Translations under genes and position numbers: made by a program
DNA from: Pararhodobacter oceanensis
Lineage (GTDB): Bacteria; Pseudomonadota; Alphaproteobacteria; Rhodobacterales; Rhodobacteraceae
Direction: 5' to 3'
Assembly (NCBI RefSeq): GCF_003076755.1
Contig: NZ_QDKM01000005.1
Coordinates: forward strand, 124,001-188,000
DNA: 64,000 bases
Notes under the pieces: generated by a model
Database searches by the model: none
Told to the model about the DNA's origin: nothing
What the model saw: only the letters and a program-made list of their open reading frames with translations
In this document: one piece after another, positions 35,057 through 43,275 of the stretch
Numbering within the stretch: position 1 is the first letter of the stretch
Layout of the letters: every line of letters begins with the position of its first letter

Positions 35057-36406
35057 ATGACACTGCGTGCCGGATTTATCGGCCTGTTTGCCGCGTCTTT
35101 TCTGGCGGTTGACGGCCACGCCTCGGTGGAACGGTCCCTATACCCGATGCCCCGCCCTGACAGCGCTGCACCCGTGGCGGCGCAGGTAAGCCATGGTGGC
35201 GCGTCGCCGGACCGTGCGCCTTTGGCCGGAATTGCGCCCGCCCGCTCCGCCCTGCCGCGTCTGCGGCCTGACGGTTTGGGCGTCTCGCGTGATGCGCAAC
35301 TGGCGGCATGGCTGGCGGGGTTTCGCGGGCGGGCGCTGGCGCAGGGCATTCGCGGCTCTGTGTTTGACGCCGCCTTTGCCGGTGTCGAGATCAACCGCGA
35401 GATCCTGCGCCGCGAATCCGGCCAGCCCGAGTTCACCCGTCCGATCTGGGCCTATCTGGATAGCGCAGTGTCCAGCGCACGGGTGCGGGGCGGGCGCGCG
35501 ATGCTGCGCGAACACCGCGCGGTGCTGGACGAGATCGAGGCGCGTTATGACGTTGACCGCGAGGTGGTGATCGCGATTTGGGGGCTGGAGAGCTCCTATG
35601 GTGCGCTGCGCGGCACCTCGCAATTGATCCCCTCCTTGACCACTTTGGCGATCCACAGCCGCCGCGCCGAGTTCTATGAGCAGCAGTTGATCGGTGCTCT
35701 GCAGATCCTGCAGGCGGGGGATGTGGATAGGCGGCATCTGGTGGGGTCATGGGCTGGTGCCATGGGCCACACGCAGTTCATTCCGACCAGCTATCTGGCC
35801 TATGCGGTGGATTTTCGCGGCGACGGGCACCGTGATATCTGGTCGGATGATCCGACGGATTCGCTGGCCTCGACCGCCGCATATCTGGCGCGTCATGGCT
35901 GGCAGCGCGGGCAGCCATGGGGTGTCGAGGTGCAGATACCGGCGCGGTTTAATCCGCGGCTGGCCAATACCGCGCGGGATGTGGGCGATTGGGTGGAACT
36001 GGGGGTGAGGCCACAGGCGGGGCTGGAACTGCCGCGCTCGGGCGAGGCGACGCTGCTGTTTCCGGCGGGCTCCGAGGGGCCGGCGATCTTGGCGTTTCGC
36101 AATTTCCACGTGATCAAGCGCTATAACAACGCCGATGCCTATGCGATCGGCATCGGGCATCTGGCCGACCGGCTGCGTGGCGGCGGCGGGTTTGTCGGCG
36201 ATTGGCCGCGCGATGACCGGCCATTGAGCCGCGCCGAGCGGGAGGAGTTGCAGCGGGTGTTGCAGCGGGCGGGGCATTACGACGGCAATATCGACGGGCG
36301 GGTCGGCTCGGGGACATTGGCGGCGGTGCGCGACTGGCAGGCGGCGCAGGGGTTGGCGCCGGATGGCTATGTGTCCTTCGCGCTGCTGGAGCGGATGCGG
36401 CGGTAG
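35057..36406 (+). CDS. Lytic murein transglycosylase, MltB type
   Basis: A 449-residue periplasmic enzyme that cleaves the glycan chain of peptidoglycan. It has an N-terminal signal peptide (FIGLFAASFLAVDGHA). The transglycosylase domain carries the catalytic Glu in VIAIWGLESSYGA and the block AGAMGHTQFIPTSYLAYAVD. The C-terminal peptidoglycan-binding unit is LQRAGHYDGNIDGRVGSGTL then AAVRDWQAAQGL. It is a stand-alone gene, followed by the longest non-coding stretch in the window. Confidence 0.92.
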   Translation: MTLRAGFIGLFAASFLAVDGHASVERSLYPMPRPDSAAPVAAQVSHGGASPDRAPLAGIAPARSALPRLRPDGLGVSRDAQLAAWLAGFRGRALAQGIRGSVFDAAFAGVEINREILRRESGQPEFTRPIWAYLDSAVSSARVRGGRAMLREHRAVLDEIEARYDVDREVVIAIWGLESSYGALRGTSQLIPSLTTLAIHSRRAEFYEQQLIGALQILQAGDVDRRHLVGSWAGAMGHTQFIPTSYLAYAVDFRGDGHRDIWSDDPTDSLASTAAYLARHGWQRGQPWGVEVQIPARFNPRLANTARDVGDWVELGVRPQAGLELPRSGEATLLFPAGSEGPAILAFRNFHVIKRYNNADAYAIGIGHLADRLRGGGGFVGDWPRDDRPLSRAEREELQRVLQRAGHYDGNIDGRVGSGTLAAVRDWQAAQGLAPDGYVSFALLERMRR

Positions 36407-36520
36407 GGGGTGGTGCTGGCGGTGCGCTGACGGTGCGTGCAGAGCACACACCCTACGGGGCGCGCGTGCGTGATTGGCGCCTAGGTCTCTAAGCAGCGGT
36501 TGGGGTTGGTTGGGGCCCCT
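36407..36520. other. Non-coding spacer after the transglycosylase gene
   Basis: I see no gene, clear hairpin terminator or promoter in this stretch. It starts a 613-base gene-free region whose remainder is repeats (36521-36679, 36700-36745, 36760-36915 and 36951-37019). The short pieces between the repeats hold nothing recognisable. Confidence 0.6.
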
Positions 36521-36679
36521 GTTTCGCCCGTGGGCACCACGGGCCGCGCCCGACCCTCCCCCCGGGCGGGCGCCTTGGCGATGTTGTTTGGGGCTCGACT
36601 GGCGCTCGTGCTTTGAAGCACCGCGCATCGGGAATCGGATTATGCGCCCACCCAGGGTCGGGCGCGGCCCTTAGGGCTT
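36521..36679 (-). repeat. Family A intergenic repeat, copy 2 (subtype A)
   Basis: This copy is inverted relative to copy 1. It reads on the plus strand as GCCCGTGG-GCA-CCACGGGC, then GCGCCCGACCCTCCCCCCGG, then a central GTGCTTTGAAGCAC palindrome and the arm GCGCCCACCCAGGGTCGGGC. It lies between the convergent transglycosylase and arsR-type genes. Confidence 0.9.
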
Positions 36680-36699
36680 GGGCGCGGTGCGAGGAGGGT

Positions 36700-36745
36700 G
36701 TTGAAACCACCTCGGGTGCGGCGCGGCCATTAGGGCTTTGAGCGC
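36700..36745 (-). repeat. Decayed fragment of a family A repeat
   Basis: The stretch CTCGGGTGCGGCGCGGCCAT then TAGGGCTT repeats, with changes, the outer arm of the copies on either side (GGGTCGGGCGCGGCCCTTAG). It suggests a third, mostly lost, copy or a duplicated end. Confidence 0.5.
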
Positions 36746-36759
36746 ATCGGTTCGGCTGT

Positions 36760-36915
36760 TTGGTCTGGCGGCACCGCCGGGCCGCGCCCGACCCTCCCCA
36801 TGGGAGGGCGCCTTGGCGATGGCTTGAGCAGCGCAGCCGGCATGCGTGCTTTGGAGCGCCGTGCGTTGTGGCGAGGGTGCGGCGTCCTCCCAGGGTCGGG
36901 CGCGGCCCTTAGGGT
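36760..36915 (-). repeat. Family A intergenic repeat, copy 3 (subtype B)
   Basis: The inverted copy adjacent to copy 2. Its last hairpin is of the GGCGG/CCGCC type (CGGCGG-TG-CCGCC on the minus strand), with two mismatches lower in the stem. The arms GCGCCCGACCCTCCCCATGG and CTCCCAGGGTCGGGCGCGGC are clear. The centre keeps GTGCTTTGGAGC. Confidence 0.85.
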
Positions 36916-36950
36916 ATAGGCGCAGGCGGGTTGTGGCGGCTTAGGAAGAA

Positions 36951-37019
36951 GGGGGCGCTGCCCCCTCGCCCGATGGGCGCACCCCCGGGATATTTTTGGA
37001 CAGATGATGGGGGCGGGGG
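36951..37019. repeat. Family B intergenic repeat, copy 1
   Basis: A short repeat that opens with a GGGGGCGCTGCCCCC hairpin and continues with a CGCCCGATGGGCG hairpin, CACCCCCGGGATATTTTTGG, and ACAGATGATGGGGGCG. It ends exactly at the stop codon of the minus-strand ArsR-type gene. Confidence 0.85.
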
Positions 37020-37361
37020 TTATGCGTTGGTGTCGAGCTCGGACTCCAAGAAACGCTCGAAGGCGTCGAGGTTGACCGGCTCGAATTGGCCGAAGGCCTG
37101 CATCCAGACCGAGGCGTCGCGCATCGCGTCGGGCTCGAGTTTGCACCATTTCACCCGCCCGCGTTTCTCCTGGCTAATCAGCCCCGCGTTGGCCAGCACG
37201 CCGAGGTGTTTCGAGATCGAGGCGAGGGAGGCGGGGAAGGGCTCGGCGACATCGGTGACCGCCATATCATCCTCAAGCAACATCGCGAGGATCGCCCGCC
37301 GCGTCGGATCGGCGAGGGCGGTGAAGATCGTGTCGAGTTGGGTGCTGGCATCCGTGGTCAT
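37020..37361 (-). CDS. ArsR-family transcriptional regulator
   Basis: A 113-residue winged-helix repressor of the ArsR group. The recognition region is TALADPTRRAILAMLLEDDM and ASISKHLGVLANAGLISQEK, followed by the wing GRVKWCKLEPDA. No metal-binding CxC motif is seen; only one Cys is present, so it probably does not sense metals through the classic site. ATG 37361 starts the conserved part. It is divergent from the F0 operon with about 200 bases between. Its target is unknown. Confidence 0.85.
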   Translation of the reverse strand: MTTDASTQLDTIFTALADPTRRAILAMLLEDDMAVTDVAEPFPASLASISKHLGVLANAGLISQEKRGRVKWCKLEPDAMRDASVWMQAFGQFEPVNLDAFERFLESELDTNA

Positions 37362-37508
37362 GCGCCATTGTGGCGGCAGGCGCGGGAACATTCAACCGGA
37401 TGGTTGAATGTGCAGATGCAGAAAATACCGGTGCAGGCGGCGGATTTTGGCGCGATGCGATAAGTGAAATATGAGTATTTACAATAGCTTACGTGCAAAT
37501 CACCGCGC

Positions 37509-37537
37509 TTGACTCTGAGGGGGGTGCGCCCTAGTTT
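37509..37537 (+). promoter_or_regulatory. Predicted promoter of the F0 ATP synthase operon
   Basis: TTGACT and TAGTTT are spaced by exactly 17 bases, about 28 bases before the atpI start codon. Confidence 0.6.
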
Positions 37538-37565
37538 GCGCTCGACTGTCCAAAGGGCGATCAGA

Positions 37566-37901
37566 ATGAGTGATCCGCACGATCTGGAGCGCCTGCGCGC
37601 GCTCGACGAGAGGCTCGCGAAGCTGAAGAAGGCGCAAGTGCCGGAGCCCAAAAAGGCAGACAGCCATGAGATGGCGCAGCACGCCTGGCGCATGGTAACA
37701 GAGCTTGTGGCCGGTCTTTTGATCGGCTTTGGCATCGGATTTGGCCTGGATACGCTGTTTGGCACCATGCCGATTTTTCTGGTGTTGTTTGTCTTGCTGG
37801 GCCTGACGGCCGGGATTCGCGTGATGATGCGCACCGCCGTCGACGTCCAGCGCAGAAGCATGGCAGAGGCGGATCAATCCGCCCGTGACGAAGGGGACTA
37901 G
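37566..37901 (+). CDS. atpI: ATP synthase protein I
   Basis: A 111-residue protein with a charged cytoplasmic N-terminus (residues 1-40, Glu/Lys/Arg-rich) and two membrane helices ([20 protein letters not shown] and [20 protein letters not shown]). AtpI helps assemble the c-ring and is the first gene of many F0 operons. ATG 37566 starts where the conserved sequence does; AAAGGG lies about eight bases before it. The stop is two bases before the atpB start. Confidence 0.88.
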   Translation: MSDPHDLERLRALDERLAKLKKAQVPEPKKADSHEMAQHAWRMVTELVAGLLIGFGIGFGLDTLFGTMPIFLVLFVLLGLTAGIRVMMRTAVDVQRRSMAEADQSARDEGD

Positions 37902-37903
37902 AC

Positions 37904-38674
37904 GTGGCAGCGGAAGAGCATGGCGAAGGCCTAACGTTCCACCCGATGGATCAATTCATCGTTCAGCCGTTGTTCGGCGACGGTGCGGTTGGGGTCTTTA
38001 CCATCACCAATTCGACCCTTTGGTTGGCGGTCACCGTGATCGCGGCGGCGCTGTTGTTCGTGATGGGCACCCGTGGCCGCGCGATTGTGCCGACCCGCAT
38101 CCAGTCGATCGCCGAGCTGGCCTATGGGTTCATCCACAAGATGGTTGAAGACGTAGCGGGACGCGACGCGCTGAAGTTCTTCCCCTATATCTTCACCCTG
38201 TTCATCTTCATCGTGTTCTCGAACTTCCTTGGCTTGCTGCCCAAGGCGTTTACGCCGACCTCGCATATCGCGGTGACGGCGATTCTGGCGATGGGGGTGT
38301 TCCTGACCGTGACCTTTGTCGGTTTCTATATCCACGGCATGAAGTTTCTGGGCCTGTTCTGGGTCGCCTCGGCGCCCCTCGCGCTGCGGCCGGTGCTGGC
38401 GCTGATCGAAGTGATCAGCTACTTCGTGCGCCCGGTCAGCCATTCCATTCGTTTGGCCGGCAATATGATGGCCGGTCACGCGGTGATCAAAGTCTTCGCG
38501 GCTTTCGCGCCGTTGATCCTGATCTCGGGCATCGGCATTGCGGTCACCCCGCTGTCGATCATCGCCATCACCGCGATGTACGGGCTCGAAATCCTCGTGG
38601 CCTTTATCCAGGCCTATGTCTTTACCATCCTGACCTGTGTGTATCTGAAAGATGCCCTGCATCCTGCGCACTAA
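37904..38674 (+). CDS. atpB: ATP synthase F0 subunit a
   Basis: Subunit a forms the proton half-channels beside the c-ring. The 256-residue protein has the essential arginine segment [20 protein letters not shown] and the final helix [19 protein letters not shown]. At least five membrane segments are seen. The start is GTG 37904 with AAGGGG about seven bases upstream. The F0 genes are separate from the F1 genes, as usual in alphaproteobacteria such as Rhodobacter. Confidence 0.97.
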   Translation: MAAEEHGEGLTFHPMDQFIVQPLFGDGAVGVFTITNSTLWLAVTVIAAALLFVMGTRGRAIVPTRIQSIAELAYGFIHKMVEDVAGRDALKFFPYIFTLFIFIVFSNFLGLLPKAFTPTSHIAVTAILAMGVFLTVTFVGFYIHGMKFLGLFWVASAPLALRPVLALIEVISYFVRPVSHSIRLAGNMMAGHAVIKVFAAFAPLILISGIGIAVTPLSIIAITAMYGLEILVAFIQAYVFTILTCVYLKDALHPAH

Positions 38675-38722
38675 TTCGGGTTCATCAAACTAGCCAATTT
38701 CCAATCGTAAGGAGCTACTGCT

Positions 38723-38959
38723 ATGGAAGGCGATATCGTACAAATGGGCGCATACATCGGCGCTGGTCTGGCCTGCATGGGCATGGGCGGAGCCGCTGTT
38801 GGTGTGGGCAATGTTGCCGGCAACTTCCTGTCGGGTGCGCTGCGCAACCCGTCGGCTGCCGCTGGCCAGACCGCGACGCTGTTCATTGGCATCGCGTTTG
38901 CCGAAGCGCTGGGGATCTTCTCGTTCCTCGTGGCGCTGCTGCTGATGTTCGCCGTCTGA
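38723..38959 (+). CDS. atpE: ATP synthase F0 subunit c
   Basis: A 78-residue hairpin of two helices that forms the rotor ring. The proton-binding residue is Glu61 in [13 protein letters not shown], and the polar loop is [10 protein letters not shown]. The N-terminal helix has the GxGxG pattern ([15 protein letters not shown]) typical of c subunits. AAGGAG precedes the ATG. It is followed by a long hairpin before atpF'. Confidence 0.97.
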   Translation: MEGDIVQMGAYIGAGLACMGMGGAAVGVGNVAGNFLSGALRNPSAAAGQTATLFIGIAFAEALGIFSFLVALLLMFAV

Positions 38960-38983
38960 TCCTGACTTTTCCGTGATCCTTAC

Positions 38984-39011
38984 GGTCGGGTGGGCGCCAG
39001 CGTGCACCCGA
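38984..39011 (+). other. Stem-loop between atpE and atpF'
   Basis: An eight-base stem (GTCGGGTG with CACCCGAC, loop of 12 bases) has no T run after it and sits within the operon, 29 bases before the atpF' start. It may protect the 3' end of atpE mRNA, which must be translated at a higher level than its neighbours. Confidence 0.6.
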
Positions 39012-39039
39012 CGGTTACGGTCCATCAGGAGGACGCCCA

Positions 39040-39600
39040 ATGGCTGAACATACCGCAGAGCACGCGACAGACGCCGGACATGCCGCAGATGCGGCCAGCT
39101 CGGGCGGCATGCCGCAACTCGATTTCGCGACCTTCCCGAACCAGATCCTCTGGCTCGTGGTCGCGCTGGTCGTGCTCTATCTTATCCTTTCGCGCGTGGC
39201 ATTGCCCCGTATCGGTTCGGTTCTGGCCGAACGGACCGGGACGATCACCAATGATATCGCCGCCGCGGAAACCTTTAAACAGCAAGCCGCCGAGGCCGAG
39301 GCCGCCTATCATCAGGCACTCGACGACGCGCGCGCTGCGGCTGCCAAAGTGATCAATGACGCAAAGGCCGATATCCAAAAGGATCTCGACGTTGCGATCG
39401 CCAAGGCTGACGCTGAAATCGCCGCTCGCACAGCGGAATCCGCGGCACGGATTGATGAAATCCGCGCTTCGGCGACCGAGGCGGTGACCACGGTTGCCAA
39501 GGATACCACCAAAGAGTTGCTCAACTCCTTCGGCGTCAAAGCCGATGCGCGTTCGGTGACCGCTGCGGTGAATGCCCAGTTGAAAGGGGGTGCCGCATGA
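39040..39600 (+). CDS. atpF': ATP synthase F0 subunit b'
   Basis: A 186-residue stator subunit: acidic N-terminus, one membrane helix (ILWLVVALVVLYLILSRVAL), then a long helical coiled-coil region rich in Ala, Glu and Lys. The two b-type subunits (b' and b) form a heterodimer in photosynthetic and related bacteria. GGAGGAC precedes the ATG. It overlaps the next gene by four bases. Confidence 0.93.
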   Translation: MAEHTAEHATDAGHAADAASSGGMPQLDFATFPNQILWLVVALVVLYLILSRVALPRIGSVLAERTGTITNDIAAAETFKQQAAEAEAAYHQALDDARAAAAKVINDAKADIQKDLDVAIAKADAEIAARTAESAARIDEIRASATEAVTTVAKDTTKELLNSFGVKADARSVTAAVNAQLKGGAA

Positions 39601-40151
39601 TCCGTCTAATCGCCCCCCTCGCGGCGCTGATTGCCACACCGGCAATGGCGGCTGGCTGGGAAATCTCGCTGCGCAACACCGATTTTGTTGTGCTGCTGTC
39701 GTTCCTGCTGTTCGTCGGCGTGTTGGTCTATTTCAAAGTGCCCGGTCTCTTGGCCGGTCTCTTGGACAAACGCGCCGAGACCATTCGTGCCGAGCTGGAA
39801 GAAGCCCGTAAACTGCGTGAAGAAGCGCAGGAGCTGCGGGCGTCCTTCGAGCGTAAAAAGGCCGAAGTCAAAGAGCAGGCCGAGCGTATTGTCGCCAAAG
39901 CCAAGGCAGATGCCGAGGTTGCGGCGCAGCAGGCGCGGGTGGATCTGGAAGCCTCGATTGCACGGCGTTTGCGCGGTGCCGAAGACCAGATTGCCTCGGC
40001 TGAATCCTCGGCGGTGCGCGAAGTGCGCGACACGGCGATCAATGTGGCGGTTGCCGCGGCGGGCGCCCTGATCGCAAAGAACCTGAGCGCCGAAGACGCG
40101 GGTAAATTGATCGAAAGCTCGATCGAGACCGTGGAAACGCGCTTGCACTGA
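39597..40151 (+). CDS. atpF: ATP synthase F0 subunit b
   Basis: A 184-residue partner of b'. A signal-like N-terminus (MIRLIAPLAALIATPAMAA) precedes the membrane helix FVVLLSFLLFVGVLVYFKVP and a long charged helix. Such an N-terminal extension occurs in related alphaproteobacterial b subunits, and whether it is cleaved cannot be told here. Start ATG overlaps the stop of b' (ATGA), giving coupling. A terminator follows. Confidence 0.95.
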   Translation: MIRLIAPLAALIATPAMAAGWEISLRNTDFVVLLSFLLFVGVLVYFKVPGLLAGLLDKRAETIRAELEEARKLREEAQELRASFERKKAEVKEQAERIVAKAKADAEVAAQQARVDLEASIARRLRGAEDQIASAESSAVREVRDTAINVAVAAAGALIAKNLSAEDAGKLIESSIETVETRLH

Positions 40152-40171
40152 GCGAGATGCTGACAAGTTAT

Positions 40172-40209
40172 GAAAGGCCCTGACCCGCGTGGTTGGGGCC
40201 TTTTGTTTT
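40172..40209 (+). terminator. Rho-independent terminator of the F0 operon
   Basis: AAAGGCCC pairs with GGGCCTTT across a 15-base loop and is followed by TTTTGTTTTG, 20 bases after the atpF stop. Confidence 0.88.
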
Positions 40210-40224
40210 GGCGTCTCGGCGCGG

Positions 40225-41301
40225 CTAGGTGTAGTTCTTCGGCCCGCCGTTTTTGCGCGGCAGATTGTCAGTGACGCGAAAGCCCTCGGGGATATCGGCC
40301 TCACCTTCAAGCAGCAGATCGGCGGCGAGATGGGCGAGTTTCGGCGCCATGCCGTAGCCGATCTTGAACCCGCCATTCAGGATGAAATGCCCCGGTCTGT
40401 CGGGCCATTCGCCCAGCATCGGCGCGCGGGTCGGGCTGCGCGGACGCAGGCTGGCCCAACGCTCAAGCACCACGGCGTCTTTGAGGTTCGGACAGGCGGC
40501 GCGGGCGCGACCGATCAGGGTTTCCAACTGCTCATCGGTGTGGCTGGCGTGGCTGTAATAACGTTCCGAGGTCGAGCCGACGGCGGTGGTGCCATCGGCA
40601 TGGGGCACGATATGCAGCCCGTCGATGAACAGTTGCGGCGCGTTGCGGTAATCGGCATCCAAGAGCGCGGCTTGGCCTTTGACGCCATTGCCCATCATCT
40701 TGCCCATCGCCTCGCCGAGATCCAAAAGCCCCTGCACGCCACTGGCCCAGAGCACCTTCTGCGCGCCCTCGGGCGGTTGGTCGCCGGTCAGAAACGTCGC
40801 ATTCATCCGGCGCAAGCCCGTGGCCAGCGCATGGGCGGAGGCGCGGGGCGCTTGGCGGGCGGTCAGCGTGTCATAGATCGCCCAGCCGGTGGGGCTGTCA
40901 AAACTCAGCCCCGGCGTGTCACTGAGGCGTAGCACCTGCCATGTCGCCTGACCTTGCCAAAGCTCCTCGGCCCCGGCGATCCGCTCATGGGCGCGGTCCA
41001 AGGCGGCAGTGTCGGGGATCGGTTGCACGCGGCCAAGGCGGGCATAGCCGGGGTTTACGCCGCTGAACGCCGCGACCTGATCCCAGAACCCCTGCGCCAT
41101 CAGCAGGCTTTCGAGTTGAAAGGCTTTCTTGGTGTTCCACAGTTCCGGCACATGCGGGGCGAGCGCGCCGACCACCCCGCCCGAGGCGCCGGCGCCGATG
41201 TGATCACGCTCGACAATTGTCACTTTGGCACCGCGCTGCGCCAGCACATAGGCGGCGCTCAGGCCAAAGATACCGGCCCCGATGATGGTGATTTCAGCCA
41301 T
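40225..41301 (-). CDS. FAD-dependent oxidoreductase, DAO family (possible MnmC oxidase half)
   Basis: A 358-residue flavoprotein of the D-amino-acid/glycine oxidase family. The N-terminal Rossmann motif is ITIIGAGIFGLSAAYVLAQR, then GASGGVVGALAPHVPE. The C-terminal FAD segment reads FILNGGFKIGYGMAPKLAHL. The ASG..GALxP pattern also occurs in the C-terminal oxidase domain of MnmC. Its divergent neighbour is mnmD, which encodes the other half of MnmC, so a stand-alone MnmC oxidase is a fair guess but not proven. ATG 41301 has GGGGA about six bases before it. Confidence 0.8.
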   Translation of the reverse strand: MAEITIIGAGIFGLSAAYVLAQRGAKVTIVERDHIGAGASGGVVGALAPHVPELWNTKKAFQLESLLMAQGFWDQVAAFSGVNPGYARLGRVQPIPDTAALDRAHERIAGAEELWQGQATWQVLRLSDTPGLSFDSPTGWAIYDTLTARQAPRASAHALATGLRRMNATFLTGDQPPEGAQKVLWASGVQGLLDLGEAMGKMMGNGVKGQAALLDADYRNAPQLFIDGLHIVPHADGTTAVGSTSERYYSHASHTDEQLETLIGRARAACPNLKDAVVLERWASLRPRSPTRAPMLGEWPDRPGHFILNGGFKIGYGMAPKLAHLAADLLLEGEADIPEGFRVTDNLPRKNGGPKNYT

Positions 41302-41357
41302 TGCCATTCCCCGAGTGTCACGCCAAGGTCAGCGCGTTCCTAACGTGCATTTCTCCG

Positions 41358-42014
41358 ATGAACCACCCTTCGCTCAGCTGGACCGACAGTGATTGCCCGG
41401 TCGCCACGGATTTCGACGACCCCTATTTCACCGGCGGTCTCGGCGAGGTGCGGCATGTGTTTCTGGCGGGCAACGGCTTGCCGGCGCGGATGTGCGACGG
41501 GTTTGCGGTGGCGGAGCTGGGGTTCGGCACCGGTTTGAACCTGCTGGCCTTGGCGCAAGTGTATGAGGGGGCAGGGATCTTGCGGTTTACCTCCTTTGAA
41601 GCCTATCCGATGCGCGCCGAGGATATGGCCCGCGCGCTGGCGCCCTTTGGCTTGCCGCAAACCGAGGCTCTGGTGGCGCAATGGGCGGATGCAACGGGGC
41701 CAGTGCGGGAGATTTCGCTGCAGGGCGTTGAGGCGCGTATCCATATCGGCGATGCGCGCGAGACCTTGGCGGCATGGGACGGGCGCGCGGATGCGTGGTT
41801 TCTCGACGGGTTCGCACCCGCGCGCAATCCCGAGTTATGGGGCGAGGATTTGATGCAAGAGGTCGCGCGCCATACCGCAGCAGGCGGCACGGTCGCCACC
41901 TATACCGCCGCGGGCCATGTCAGGCGCGCGCTCGAGGCCGGTGGATTTGTGATCACACGCGCGGCGGGCTATGGTCGCAAGAAACATATGACAATTGGCA
42001 GGATGCCCGAATGA
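41358..42014 (+). CDS. mnmD: tRNA 5-(aminomethyl)-2-thiouridine methyltransferase (MnmD)
   Basis: A 218-residue methyltransferase for the wobble uridine of tRNAs. It carries the MnmC N-terminal signature FDDPYFTGGLGEVRHVFLAG, the SAM site VAELGFGTGLNLLALA and the catalytic region WFLDGFAPARNPELWGEDLM. In E. coli this activity is the first half of the fused MnmC; here it is alone. It makes mnm5s2U from nm5s2U. The start ATG 41358 is 56 bases from the divergent oxidoreductase start, and the gene overlaps the transporter gene by four bases. Confidence 0.9.
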   Translation: MNHPSLSWTDSDCPVATDFDDPYFTGGLGEVRHVFLAGNGLPARMCDGFAVAELGFGTGLNLLALAQVYEGAGILRFTSFEAYPMRAEDMARALAPFGLPQTEALVAQWADATGPVREISLQGVEARIHIGDARETLAAWDGRADAWFLDGFAPARNPELWGEDLMQEVARHTAAGGTVATYTAAGHVRRALEAGGFVITRAAGYGRKKHMTIGRMPE

Positions 42015-42889
42015 GCAGCAAGAGTAACCCCAAAGCCGGTGTCTGGCTGATGCTGGCGGCGATGTTTGTTTTCGCGGTGACCGACGCGCTGTCGCGCTAT
42101 ATGGCCAGCGAATACAACGTCTTCATGGTGATCATGGTGCGCTATTGGTTCTTTGCGGTGTTTGTCATCGCCTTGGCCTCGCGCAGCGCTGGCGGGGTGA
42201 TGAAAGCCGCGCGTTCGAAAATCCCGCTGATCCAAGGCTTCCGCAGCGTGCTGATCGCGGTCGAGGTCTTGGTGATGGTCGCGGCCTTCACCATTCTGGG
42301 GCTGGTCGAGAGCCACGCGGTGTTTGCGGTTTACCCGTTGATGGTGGCAGCGCTTTCGGGGCCGGTCTTGGGCGAAAAGGTCGGCTGGCGGCGCTGGTTG
42401 GCGATTGGCGTCGGCTTTATCGGCGTGTTGGTGATCCTGCAGCCCGGCTTCGGGGTGTTTCAGGTCGAGGCGTTGATCCCCCTGCTGGCGGCGGCGATGT
42501 TCGCGCTCTACTCGCTGCTGACGCGCTATGTCTCGCGGCATGACAGCAGCGCGGTGAGCTTTTTCTGGATGGGGGTGATCGGCGCATTGGTAACCACCGG
42601 GATCGGGGTGTTTTACTGGCAGCCGATGACCCAGAGCGACTGGGGCTGGATGGCAGCCCTATGTGTGACCGCGGCGGGCAGCCACTATATGTTGATCCGC
42701 GCCTATGAGTTCGCCGAGGCGAGCGCGATCCAGCCCTTGGCCTATTCGCAGCTGGTGTTTGCCTCGGCGCTGGGGATGTTCATCTTTAGCGAGACGCTGC
42801 GCAATAATGTGGCGATTGGCGCGGGGATCGTGATTTGCGCGGGGCTGTTCACCCTCTGGCGCGAGCGGGTGGTGAAACAGCGGGATTGA
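42011..42889 (+). CDS. DMT superfamily (EamA) transporter
   Basis: A 292-residue inner-membrane protein with about ten membrane segments in two repeated EamA units (AGVWLMLAAMFVFAVTDALS and later IPLLAAAMFALYSLLTRYVS). Such proteins export amino acids, metabolites or toxic compounds; the substrate is not visible. It overlaps the mnmD stop by four bases, so it is co-transcribed with it. A family A repeat starts 17 bases after its stop. Confidence 0.88.
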   Translation: MSSKSNPKAGVWLMLAAMFVFAVTDALSRYMASEYNVFMVIMVRYWFFAVFVIALASRSAGGVMKAARSKIPLIQGFRSVLIAVEVLVMVAAFTILGLVESHAVFAVYPLMVAALSGPVLGEKVGWRRWLAIGVGFIGVLVILQPGFGVFQVEALIPLLAAAMFALYSLLTRYVSRHDSSAVSFFWMGVIGALVTTGIGVFYWQPMTQSDWGWMAALCVTAAGSHYMLIRAYEFAEASAIQPLAYSQLVFASALGMFIFSETLRNNVAIGAGIVICAGLFTLWRERVVKQRD

Positions 42890-42905
42890 GGCGACGCTGA
42901 GGCGT

Positions 42906-43059
42906 TAAGGGACGCGCCCGAGACTGGGTGGGCGCGACTGCCCTCGCCACTGCGCGGTGTGCTTCAAAGCACGGACGACGCATGCGCCGCTGATGACATC
43001 GCCAATGCGCCCTCCCGGGGGGAGGGTCGGGCGCGGCCCGTGGTTCCCACGGGCCAAAC
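42906..43059 (+). repeat. Family A intergenic repeat, copy 4 (subtype A)
   Basis: The left arm CGCGCCCGAGACTGGGTGGG, centre TGCTTCAAAGCACG, conserved GACATCGCCAATGCGCCCTC and last hairpin GGCCCGTGG-TTC-CCACGGGCC are complete. It lies between the convergent DMT transporter gene and the small secreted protein gene. The 90 bases between this copy and the next hold no gene. Confidence 0.9.
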
Positions 43060-43149
43060 GGTTGAACAGTGGCGCCTCAGTTACCAGCGCCGCCTGAACC
43101 CGCCTTTCATTAAACCACTGTAACGAAAGCACAGAGGGTTGCGCACGAT

Positions 43150-43259
43150 ACTGGGGACGCACCCTTTCCACAGCGTGGGTTGGGCTTTGCCTGACATCGC
43201 CACTGCGCCCTCCCGGCGGGAGGGTCGGGCGCGGCCCGGCGGTGGCGCCGGGCGAAACA
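43150..43259 (+). repeat. Family A intergenic repeat, copy 5 (subtype B, left arm damaged)
   Basis: The right arm GCGCCCTCCCGGCGGGAGGG and last hairpin GCCCGGCG-GTGG-CGCCGGGC are complete. The left part (CTGGGGACGCACCCTTTCCA) has lost its outer arm and the central palindrome. It is tandem to copy 4, in the same orientation. Confidence 0.85.
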
Positions 43260-43275
43260 GAGGTTTGCGCTTGGC

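Noticed and set aside
36521-36915. Tandem repeats of about 155 bp as a possible CRISPR or phage-like array
   Set aside because: Units are too long, carry inverted ends and hairpins, and have no constant repeat with unique spacers. No cas genes are present.
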